A stretch of 8,168 nt of DNA from JBJXHC01 sp964538485 (GTDB lineage: Bacteria > Bacteroidota > Ignavibacteria > UBA10030 > UBA6906), in contig CAZIHJ010000123.1 in assembly GCA_964538485.1 (NCBI GenBank), forward strand, positions 1 through 8,168, given 5' to 3'. Shown piece after piece: positions 1-5,587 of this stretch (positions are counted from its first letter, which is position 1; the number at the start of each line of letters is the position of its first letter). The notes beneath the pieces were generated by a model. The model searched no databases and had not been told where the DNA came from. It saw only the letters and a list, made by a program, of their open reading frames with translations. The translations under genes and the position numbers were made by a program.

Positions 1-90
1 GCTACGGGTGTCTATCTCTATCGCATGAACGCCATTGCGGGAGATGGTAACGTCTACACGAACATACAGAAGATGCTTCTTTCAAAGTGA
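1..90 (+). CDS. C-terminal end of a secreted protein with a type IX sorting domain (partial)
   Basis: The frame is open from the first base and ends at TGA 88-90, giving 29 residues that begin ATGVYLYRM and end KMLLSK. The pattern G-V-Y-x-Y-R-hydrophobic, a short loop, then K-hydrophobic-hydrophobic and a terminal lysine matches the last strands of the type A C-terminal domain (Por secretion tail) that sends proteins through the type IX secretion system of Bacteroidota and relatives. In that family the domain is removed after export across the outer membrane, and the protein is released or anchored at the surface. The catalytic or structural part lies upstream of the window, so its function is unknown. 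The gene ends immediately against the convergent ankyrin gene. The assignment rests on the short tail motif only. Confidence 0.75.
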   Translation, partial: ATGVYLYRMNAIAGDGNVYTNIQKMLLSK

Positions 91-885
91 CTACACACGC
101 AGGGCCGTGAGCATGGGCCGCCCGTCTATCAATGTAAGACTGGTGGCCCGCCCGTTACTGACATCGAACTTGATCCGGACAGCGGATGCACCGGTGGGAT
201 GGAACTCGTGATTGCCGAGATGGAATAGCGCGCGGGGTGCGCCGTCAGGAATCCGTCCAATGCGCGGATGACCGTTTTTGTCGAGATCAATGCGAAGTGT
301 TAACGTACCCGCTGAGTAGTCACCCGTGTAGACCTGTTTTTCTTCATCAGAAAGTGGGAGCGGGGTTTGGCCGATGTCTGCATCTCCCACGCGCTCAAGA
401 TACTCGACAACGTGTTTACTCTGTTCGCCACCGGCACGGGCGTGTTGCAGTAGTGTAATTCCATGTGGGCCGCGCGTGCGCTGGATACCCGGGTTTGCCG
501 AAACGTAGGCGGTGACAACATCGAGCTGGCCCAGCATGGCAAAGGTGAAGAGATCCGGCCGCGCGCCATTCTCCATCAGCAGTCTTGCGATCTCACGATT
601 GCCCACATGCGACGCGGCACCAATCGCAGTCTCCCAATCGCCAAAGCCCCAGTCCCACGTTGCCTTTGCAAGGGCCGGACTCTCTGCCAGCAACTCACGA
701 ACTCGTTCGATCCTGCCGTGTGAGGCCCCGACCATTTCCCGCACGCGTGCCGGATCTTGCGATGGGAATCCTTCATAAACAGACGTTCGTGCATCTTCCT
801 GTGATAGTGCAATTCCGGCGATGGACGCCGGCAATATGCACAAGCCTGTAGCAGTCTTGATGAACTCGCGGCGCTGGATGGACAT
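91..885 (-). CDS. Tat-exported ankyrin-repeat protein with DUF3471-like C-terminal domain
   Basis: This is a 264-residue protein. Residues 1-29 look like a twin-arginine signal: QRREFIK at 4-10, then a hydrophobic stretch through about residue 27 (ALS). It would therefore be exported folded to the periplasm. Residues about 48-166 carry three or four degenerate ankyrin repeats, recognisable from MVGASHGRIERVRELL (51-66), AIGAASHVGNREIARLL (87-103) with the following ENGARPD, FAMLGQLDVVTAYV and TLLQHARAGG. Residues about 178-264 resemble the small beta domain often labelled DUF3471 (YTGDY, then F-H-L-G and F-H-P-T-G, then IKFDVSNGRATSLTL). No catalytic residues are evident; ankyrin repeats usually bind proteins. 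The start is supported by GAGAGAGG five bases upstream. The only cysteine (C16) does not fit a lipobox. It points away from the glycan genes and is probably unrelated to them. Confidence 0.8.
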   Translation of the reverse strand: MSIQRREFIKTATGLCILPASIAGIALSQEDARTSVYEGFPSQDPARVREMVGASHGRIERVRELLAESPALAKATWDWGFGDWETAIGAASHVGNREIARLLMENGARPDLFTFAMLGQLDVVTAYVSANPGIQRTRGPHGITLLQHARAGGEQSKHVVEYLERVGDADIGQTPLPLSDEEKQVYTGDYSAGTLTLRIDLDKNGHPRIGRIPDGAPRALFHLGNHEFHPTGASAVRIKFDVSNGRATSLTLIDGRPMLTALRV

Positions 886-890
886 GCAAA

Positions 891-898
891 CCTCTCTC
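891..898 (-). promoter_or_regulatory. ribosome binding site of the ankyrin gene
   Basis: On the minus strand the bases read GAGAGAGG, five bases before the ATG at 885-883. This is the clearest Shine-Dalgarno match among the complete genes in the window and fixes the start just ahead of the RR signal peptide. Confidence 0.6.
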
Positions 899-947
899 GT
901 TTTCTCAAGGATCGTGGCGCGGGAAGCTGCTACTGGTACGGCAATCC

Positions 948-976
948 CCGGGGTTGTGTTGCAGATGCCACCCCGG
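948..976. repeat. inverted repeat CCGGGGT / ACCCCGG
   Basis: Seven bases at 948-954 pair perfectly with 970-976 across a 15-base loop. No T-run follows on either strand, so it does not look like an intrinsic terminator. It lies about 60 bases upstream of the ankyrin start and could be an operator or a 5' leader structure; chance is also possible in a GC-rich stretch. Confidence 0.35.
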
Positions 977-998
977 CTCTAACGACCCGAATACTGAA

Positions 999-1090
999 TC
1001 TCCAATCCCTCTCGGCCCTATCCACCTATCTATTTCTCCGCTCTCCGCATTTCGCATTTCGCATCTCCACTCCATCCTTCCCAGTCCGCC
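999..1090. repeat. pyrimidine-rich tract with CGCATTT tandem repeat
   Basis: About 72 of 92 plus-strand bases are C or T. Within it, CGCATTT at 1046-1052 is repeated at 1053-1059 and followed by a partial third copy, CGCAT, at 1060-1064. There is no coding signal. Such a tract could be a slippage-prone simple sequence or a spacer upstream of the promoter at 1101. No function can be assigned. Confidence 0.5.
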
Positions 1091-1100
1091 CAAACATCGC

Positions 1101-1131
1101 TTTGCTTTTCAAGCCCGATTTGGTTAGTTTG
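1101..1131 (+). promoter_or_regulatory. probable Bacteroidota-type promoter for the first GT2 gene
   Basis: TTTG at 1101-1104 is followed after 19 bases by TTAGTTTG at 1124-1131, one mismatch from the TAnnTTTG element used by the Bacteroidota housekeeping sigma factor, with the usual spacing. Transcription would start near 1138, leaving about 45 untranslated bases before the ATG at 1184. The call is from consensus matching only. Confidence 0.4.
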
Positions 1132-1183
1132 ACGTGTAATTTGCGTTTTCATCCACCATCGCTATCAACGGATAGCCATCCGA

Positions 1184-2404
1184 ATGCCAGACGAAACGCC
1201 AGAAACACCACAACAGCCCCAGGAACAACCCCCAAAAGACTCCGAGCCTCAGGGTGGCGAACAACAAGGAAATCGACCTCCACAGCAACGATATAATCGT
1301 CCACGCCGTCCCGATTTCCGGAACAGGCCGCGGCCGGAAAGTTCGGGTAGCCAGCAACAACCCGCACAGGAACCAGAAGCACGACCGGAGAACCGTCCGC
1401 AAAATCGTCCGCAACAACAACGCCAGCCGAGACCACAAGGCGGAAGCGAACGCGGCGGCCAACAGCAGCAAGGTGGTACAGAAATTAGCGTCGTCATCCC
1501 CCTCTATAATGAGGAAGAATCACTGAGAGAGCTTCACCAGCAGCTTCGCACGGCGCTGAGCAGGATGCAGGGACGCTATGAAATTATCTTTGTCGATGAT
1601 GGCAGCACGGACAAGTCATTCCAGGTTTTACGCGATCTGAAACGGAACGATCAACGTATCCGCATCATTCGATTTCGACGCAACTATGGTAAATCCGCTG
1701 CACTCGCCGTGGGTTTTGAGAAAGCGCAGGGCAATGTCGTCATTACCATGGATGCCGATCTGCAGGACGACCCGACGGAAATTCCGAGTCTTGTGAAACG
1801 GATTAATGACGGTTATGACCTTGTGTCCGGCTGGAAGAAAGTTCGTCGTGACCCAATCACCAAAACGATTCCCTCGCGTTTTTTCAACTTCGTTACATCA
1901 TTGATGACGGGAATCCGGCTTCATGATTTCAATTGCGGGCTCAAGGCCTATCGCAAGGACGTGGTGAAGACCGTGAAGGTATACGGTGAACTGCATCGCT
2001 ACATTCCCGTCCTTGCGCACTGGGAGGGATTCAAGATCGGTGAGATGATCGTTCAACACCGGCCACGAAAGTACGGCAAAACAAAATTCGGCGTCGGCCG
2101 TTTCTGGAAGGGATTCCTTGATCTCCTGACCGCCCTCTTCACTACGCGATATCTTCGCAGACCGTTACACCTATTTGGATTCTGGGGTATGCTCTGTGCG
2201 GTTGCCGGACTTGTTATCGACGGCTGGTTGATTACGGAATGGTTTCTGGGACTGACCTCCCTCAGCAACCGTCCACTGTTTACCGGGGGAATCATGTTGA
2301 TCATTGTCGGCATCCAGTTCGTCTCCATCGGCCTGCTTGGTGAAATGATCAGCAAGACGCGACAGGGAACGGAAGAATACGCCATCAGAGATTTCATCCG
2401 GTAG
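1184..2404 (+). CDS. family 2 glycosyltransferase (polyprenyl-phosphate sugar synthase-like) with disordered Gln/Pro/Arg-rich N-terminal tail
   Basis: This is a 406-residue protein. Residues about 99-325 are a GT-A domain of the DPM1/GtrB/CsbB type: SVVIPLYNEEES (102-113), FVDDGSTDKS (136-145), RRNYGKSAA (165-173) and the metal-binding MDADLQDDP (189-197). The acceptor-side FNCGLKAYR lies at 249-257. Two hydrophobic segments follow (about 328-352 and 366-386), as in enzymes that load a sugar from a nucleotide donor onto polyprenyl phosphate at the inner face of the cytoplasmic membrane. The sugar cannot be told. Residues 2-99 are unusual: 23 Gln, 20 Pro and 14 Arg, with five Asn-Arg-Pro tripeptides. 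They contain no Leu, Val, Ile or later Met, so no ATG, GTG or TTG start exists in frame before the enzyme domain and the tail should be translated. The nearest upstream in-frame stop is at 1130-1132. There is no strong Shine-Dalgarno. It probably heads an operon with the GT9 gene nine bases downstream. Confidence 0.88.
   Translation: MPDETPETPQQPQEQPPKDSEPQGGEQQGNRPPQQRYNRPRRPDFRNRPRPESSGSQQQPAQEPEARPENRPQNRPQQQRQPRPQGGSERGGQQQQGGTEISVVIPLYNEEESLRELHQQLRTALSRMQGRYEIIFVDDGSTDKSFQVLRDLKRNDQRIRIIRFRRNYGKSAALAVGFEKAQGNVVITMDADLQDDPTEIPSLVKRINDGYDLVSGWKKVRRDPITKTIPSRFFNFVTSLMTGIRLHDFNCGLKAYRKDVVKTVKVYGELHRYIPVLAHWEGFKIGEMIVQHRPRKYGKTKFGVGRFWKGFLDLLTALFTTRYLRRPLHLFGFWGMLCAVAGLVIDGWLITEWFLGLTSLSNRPLFTGGIMLIIVGIQFVSIGLLGEMISKTRQGTEEYAIRDFIR
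1391..1414 (+). repeat. 12-base tandem duplication inside the GT2 tail
   Basis: AACCGTCCGCAA at 1391-1402 is followed directly by AATCGTCCGCAA at 1403-1414, differing at one base and encoding Asn-Arg-Pro-Gln twice. CAA codons continue after it. This in-frame repeat suggests that the tail grows or shrinks by slippage. Confidence 0.6.
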
Positions 2405-2413
2405 CGGGCTCTG

Positions 2414-3517
2414 ATGACCAAGCCCTGGAATTCACCCACCGCGCTGAAAACGGACTGTCGCTGGTTTCGTGGCGATGTCCCCTGCAAACCGCACAAACAA
2501 CACGGCGCACATTGCGTCGATGAGCAGGGAAATGATTGCGCGTACTACGAACCCACCGATTCCAATATCCTGATCATCAAGCTTGGCGCGATCGGTGACG
2601 TGATCCGGACGACGCCGTTGTTGCATAAACTCAAGGTGCTTCATCCGCGTGCGCGTATATGGTGGCTGACGCTGACACCGGAAGTGGTGCCGCGTATCGT
2701 CGACGTTGTTCTTCCCTTCACCCCGCAAACGCTTGCTGCACTCCAGGCAACCCGTTTCGATCTTCTCATCAATCTCGACAAAGACCGTGAGGCCTGCGGA
2801 TTAACCGCTTCGTTGCAGGCGCGGGTGAAATATGGTTTTACGCTCAAGGATGGCAAAGCCGCCCCTCTAGACGAGAAGGCACTCGCAAAATACATGACCG
2901 GCGTATTTGACGATCTGAACAAAGAGAATACCCGGAGTTATGTCGAAGAGATATTCGAGGTCTGCGGGATGAAATTTGCCGGAGAGAAGTACATCCTGGA
3001 CTCATTCGGCGATCGCGGATACACGTGGAAGCTGCCACAGAAAAAGAAGATTGTGGGATTAAACACCGGCTGCGGCGGGAGATGGACATCCCGACTCTGG
3101 CCCGAGAAGTACTGGGTGGCCCTCGCGAAAAAGTTGAAGAAGGCGGGATATGTCCCTTTGCTCCTCGGGGGCGAACAGGAACACGACAAAAACAAACGTC
3201 TGGCGAAAAAGAGCGGAGCGATGTATCTGGGTCACTTCCCGCTCGATCAGTTCATCAATCTTGTGGATCAGTGTCATCTTGTTGTGACTGCCGTAACTAT
3301 GGCAATGCACATTACCATCGGATTGGGTAAGAAGATTGTGCTGTTTAACAATATCTTCAATAAGAATGAGTTTGAGCTGTACGGTCTTGGTGAAATCCTT
3401 GAACCCGAATTCGATTGTCCCTGCTATTTCTCCCCCGTATGCCCCAACAATTGCATGCAGTATATTTACGTAGAGCGGGTGCTCCTCTCCTGCAAACACT
3501 CACTCGAAAAACTGTAA
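2414..3517 (+). CDS. family 9 glycosyltransferase (heptosyltransferase-like) with terminal cysteine clusters
   Basis: This is a 367-residue protein. The GT9 fold is shown by ILIIKLGAIGDVIRTTPLL (52-70) at the start of the first Rossmann domain, GLNTGCGGRWTSRLWPEKYW (215-234) opening the second, LLGGEQEHD (250-258), and the nucleotide-binding VTAVTMAMHITIGLGKKIVLF (291-311). GT9 enzymes add heptose or other sugars to lipopolysaccharide core or similar glycans in the cytoplasm. Residues 1-50 are an extra segment with C15, C24, C34, C42 and H27, H30, H33. The C-terminus has a second set: C335, C337, C343, C347, C360. Together these could bind a metal or an iron-sulfur cluster, though this is inferred from spacing. 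No transmembrane segment is seen. It starts nine bases after the GT2 stop, without a clear Shine-Dalgarno, so translation is probably coupled. I chose the first ATG because it keeps the N-terminal cysteines. The acceptor is unknown. Confidence 0.87.
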   Translation: MTKPWNSPTALKTDCRWFRGDVPCKPHKQHGAHCVDEQGNDCAYYEPTDSNILIIKLGAIGDVIRTTPLLHKLKVLHPRARIWWLTLTPEVVPRIVDVVLPFTPQTLAALQATRFDLLINLDKDREACGLTASLQARVKYGFTLKDGKAAPLDEKALAKYMTGVFDDLNKENTRSYVEEIFEVCGMKFAGEKYILDSFGDRGYTWKLPQKKKIVGLNTGCGGRWTSRLWPEKYWVALAKKLKKAGYVPLLLGGEQEHDKNKRLAKKSGAMYLGHFPLDQFINLVDQCHLVVTAVTMAMHITIGLGKKIVLFNNIFNKNEFELYGLGEILEPEFDCPCYFSPVCPNNCMQYIYVERVLLSCKHSLEKL

Positions 3518-3519
3518 CC

Positions 3520-3543
3520 ACCGGTTGATATGGATCAACGGGT
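3520..3543 (+). terminator. hairpin just after the GT9 stop, possible weak terminator
   Basis: ACC-g-GTTGAT pairs with ATCAAC-g-GGT around a four-base ATGG loop: nine base pairs interrupted by one G-G mismatch, starting three bases after the TAA. No U-run follows, so termination may be inefficient or the stem may protect the mRNA 3' end. It also lies just upstream of the promoter at 3550, so an operator role is possible. Confidence 0.4.
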
Positions 3544-3549
3544 CAATAC

Positions 3550-3581
3550 TTTGCCTTTGTAAGGCATATTGGTTAATTTTG
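3550..3581 (+). promoter_or_regulatory. probable Bacteroidota-type promoter for the desaturase-YfhO unit
   Basis: TTTG at 3550-3553 and TAATTTTG at 3574-3581 match both consensus elements exactly with a 20-base spacer. Transcription would start near 3588, giving an untranslated leader of about 80 bases before the desaturase ATG. The spacer contains a small perfect hairpin (TGCCTT at 3552-3557, AAGGCA at 3561-3566), which might be a regulator site. Two DNA features, the hairpin after the GT9 stop and this promoter, agree that a new transcription unit starts here. Confidence 0.5.
3552..3566. repeat. small inverted repeat in the promoter spacer
   Basis: TGCCTT and AAGGCA form a perfect six-base stem with a TGT loop. 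It sits between the two promoter elements, where a bound regulator would affect RNA polymerase. It is short enough to arise by chance. Confidence 0.35.
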
Positions 3582-3667
3582 TTGCAGTTGTCGACTTCCG
3601 TGCTCGCTCCGGTTTTCTTAACTACTGGTTGCACTTTTTAGTCATACTCCACTGAGGTAGACGGAAC

Positions 3668-4636
3668 ATGGACTACGTAATTCCCAAGGAGTTCGCCTCT
3701 ATTGGAAAAGAGGGCATTCGAGACTCCTCGGGACTCACATATCGTGATTTTCGCCGGTCACTAAAGCCGAGATTTTCCATGGTGTGGCTTCATATCGGTG
3801 GCGCGTATCTGGTTCTTTTTCTTACGGGCGCTGTCATGACAATCGTTGATCCTGCCACTTGGTGGACCCGGATTGGGCTGGCGGCAGGAGGGGCTTGTAT
3901 CTTCGGTTACACGATTGCTTTTTTACAGCTTTTCTTTCACGAAGCAGCGCACTACAATCTTGCCGCAAAAAAGGAAACGAGTGATATCCTCGCAAACATA
4001 TTCGTCGGTGCACCGGTGGGACAGGATATCAGGAACTATCGCCCCATTCATTGGGGACACCACAAGTTCATCGGCACTACCATGGATACGGAACAAACAT
4101 ACTTTGATCCATTGAACACACGGTTCATCCTTGAGTCACTCTTCGGCATCAAGGTATTCACCGTCCTGGCAAAAAGAGAGCACAACCTGAAAAACGCCGC
4201 AGAGAAGCAACCGGTTTCCGGAAGAGGCCAATTGATGCTCGGCCTTGCGCTGAACGGCACAATCGTTCTCGCCGGTTTGATCACCGGTGAAATTTTGCTC
4301 GCAGTGGCCTGGACAGTTGGAATGCTCATCGTGTTCCCTTTCTTTGCTTCAGTTCGTCAGGTTCTGGAACATCGCGATGAGAATGCAAAGGCCGATGTGG
4401 ATTATCATTTGATCGCTCACGGGGTGGTCAATAGACTGTTCGGTGATGGCATAATTGCCGATACGCTCGGAGGAGCCGGATTTAACCGGCATCTGCTGCA
4501 TCACTGGGATCCCCAAGTGTCGTACACCAGACTCAAAGACCTTGAAGAATACTTGATGGATACTCCTCTTGCTCCATCATTGAAGAGCCGACAGACGACA
4601 TATTTCAGAACATTCGCGCGCCTCTTCAACCATTGA
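3668..4636 (+). CDS. fatty acid desaturase-family membrane di-iron enzyme
   Basis: This is a 322-residue membrane protein. The three histidine boxes of the fatty-acid desaturase/hydroxylase superfamily are all present: H91-E-A-A-H95, H128-W-G-H131-H132 and H275-L-L-H278-H279. An extra histidine in QVLEH (H235) may be a further iron ligand, as in related enzymes. Hydrophobic segments lie at about 38-60, 68-90, 190-207 and 208-228. Such enzymes use O2 and an electron donor at the cytoplasmic side of the membrane to desaturate or hydroxylate acyl chains, carotenoids or other lipids. Substrate and chemistry cannot be decided from the motifs. GAGG lies ten bases before the ATG. It has its own probable promoter and is followed after one base by the methyltransferase, which links it to the glycan genes. 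It could modify the lipid carrier, lipid A-type acyl chains or membrane lipids; all are inference. Confidence 0.87.
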   Translation: MDYVIPKEFASIGKEGIRDSSGLTYRDFRRSLKPRFSMVWLHIGGAYLVLFLTGAVMTIVDPATWWTRIGLAAGGACIFGYTIAFLQLFFHEAAHYNLAAKKETSDILANIFVGAPVGQDIRNYRPIHWGHHKFIGTTMDTEQTYFDPLNTRFILESLFGIKVFTVLAKREHNLKNAAEKQPVSGRGQLMLGLALNGTIVLAGLITGEILLAVAWTVGMLIVFPFFASVRQVLEHRDENAKADVDYHLIAHGVVNRLFGDGIIADTLGGAGFNRHLLHHWDPQVSYTRLKDLEEYLMDTPLAPSLKSRQTTYFRTFARLFNH

Positions 4637-4637
4637 T

Positions 4638-5567
4638 ATGACCGACACCTCACCGCGTTGCCTGCTTTGCTCATCCCCGGATATTGAGGCGTGGACGACC
4701 GCACAGGACGCGGAATATCTCACTTCCATGGATCGATTCTCTCTCTACCGTTGTCGCACGTGTGACGTACTTTTTATTCATCCTGTCCCGCTAAACAGGT
4801 TGCAGGAAATCTATCCGGCCAACTATTACTCCTTTGTGTCTCAAAAGAAATCCCTTGCAAGAGACCTCAAGGAGTGGCTTGATGCAAGAATGTTCCGCCG
4901 GATTCTCCGTGAAATTCCCGGAACCTCGCTCCGCGTACTTGATGTCGGAGGCGGTTCAGGGTGGGAGTTGAACATTGTCCGGAATGCCGACGCCCGGGTG
5001 AAAGTAACACAGGTTGTTGATATGGACGAGGGGGCTGCAGGACATGCCCGTGCAAATGGTCATGAGTATTTTTGTGGCCGCATAGAAGAGTATAAGACCA
5101 CGCAGGTCTTCGATCTTGCCTTGGCGCTGAATCTGATTGAGCATGTGGATGACCCATTGACGATTCTCCAAAAACTTCGATCCATGCTGGCACCCGATGG
5201 AAGAATTCTCATCAAGACACCAAATTTCAGAAGTCTGGACGAACGATTGTTCCGGCACCATAATTGGGCGGGGTATCACTGTCCCCGGCATTGGGTTATT
5301 TTTACTCAAGAGAGTCTTTCCCGCCTGGCCGCTCAAGCCGGTTTGCGGGTTGTGGAATTCAGCTACACACAGGGCGCCCCGTTCTGGTCGGCAAGCACCC
5401 TCTTCATGTTGGAACGACTGGGTCTGGTCTCCATTACAAAGGAGAGACCTGTGATGTATCATCCACTCTTTGCTCCACTCGGTGGTGTGTTTGCAGCGTT
5501 TGATCTCCTCCGAAAACCTTTTGCAAGAACCTCACAGATGTTTTTTGTTCTTGGACATGCCTCATGA
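4638..5567 (+). CDS. class I SAM-dependent methyltransferase with N-terminal zinc ribbon
   Basis: This is a 309-residue protein. Residues 8-42 form a probable zinc ribbon with two Cys-x-x-Cys pairs (C8/C11 and C39/C42), a common front domain in methyltransferases of surface-polysaccharide clusters. The Rossmann core is clear: motif I VLDVGGGSG at 100-108, an acidic residue after strand 2 (VVDMDE, 127-131), NLIEHVDDP at 165-173 and GRILIKTPNF at 188-197. A conserved CPRHWVIFTQESL lies at 215-227. It resembles the Methyltransf_23 group, which includes sugar O- or N-methyltransferases, but the acceptor is not identifiable. Cytoplasmic location is expected, with a hydrophobic stretch near 249-264 that may touch the membrane. 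The ATG follows the desaturase stop by one base and has no Shine-Dalgarno, so translational coupling is likely. Confidence 0.85.
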   Translation: MTDTSPRCLLCSSPDIEAWTTAQDAEYLTSMDRFSLYRCRTCDVLFIHPVPLNRLQEIYPANYYSFVSQKKSLARDLKEWLDARMFRRILREIPGTSLRVLDVGGGSGWELNIVRNADARVKVTQVVDMDEGAAGHARANGHEYFCGRIEEYKTTQVFDLALALNLIEHVDDPLTILQKLRSMLAPDGRILIKTPNFRSLDERLFRHHNWAGYHCPRHWVIFTQESLSRLAAQAGLRVVEFSYTQGAPFWSASTLFMLERLGLVSITKERPVMYHPLFAPLGGVFAAFDLLRKPFARTSQMFFVLGHAS

Positions 5568-5587
5568 ATGATTCCAACTGATATCTC

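Larger units (their letters stand above)
886..1183. other. divergent intergenic region
   Basis: These 298 bases separate the minus-strand ankyrin gene from the plus-strand glycan genes. They hold the ankyrin ribosome binding site, an inverted repeat at 948-976, a pyrimidine-rich tract at about 999-1090 with a 7-base tandem repeat, and a probable plus-strand promoter at 1101-1131. No convincing promoter for the ankyrin gene was found on the minus strand, and the small open frames here have no protein-like features. Confidence 0.7.

Noticed and set aside
186..851. Several plus-strand open frames of 86-90 residues within the ankyrin gene
   Set aside because: They are antisense shadows. The minus-strand frame has a signal peptide, repeats and a good ribosome binding site.
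948..976. Inverted repeat considered as an intrinsic terminator
   Set aside because: It lies between divergent genes upstream of both starts and has no T-run on either strand.
1046..1064. CGCATTT tandem repeats considered as a CRISPR remnant
   Set aside because: The unit is seven bases with no spacers, and no cas gene is present.
905..1093. Minus-strand 62-residue open frame in the divergent intergenic region
   Set aside because: It covers the pyrimidine-rich repeat tract, has no domain or sensible composition and no Shine-Dalgarno sequence.
1124..1471. Minus-strand open frame of 115 residues rich in Leu and aromatic residues, looking like a membrane protein
   Set aside because: It is the reverse complement of the Gln/Pro/Arg tail of the GT2. 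The hydrophobic look comes from reading its Gln and Pro codons backwards. It has no ribosome binding site, and the plus-strand frame continues into a real enzyme.
2053..2496. Minus-strand 147-residue open frame across the GT2-GT9 junction
   Set aside because: It is antisense to two well-supported genes, and its residues show no recognisable motif.
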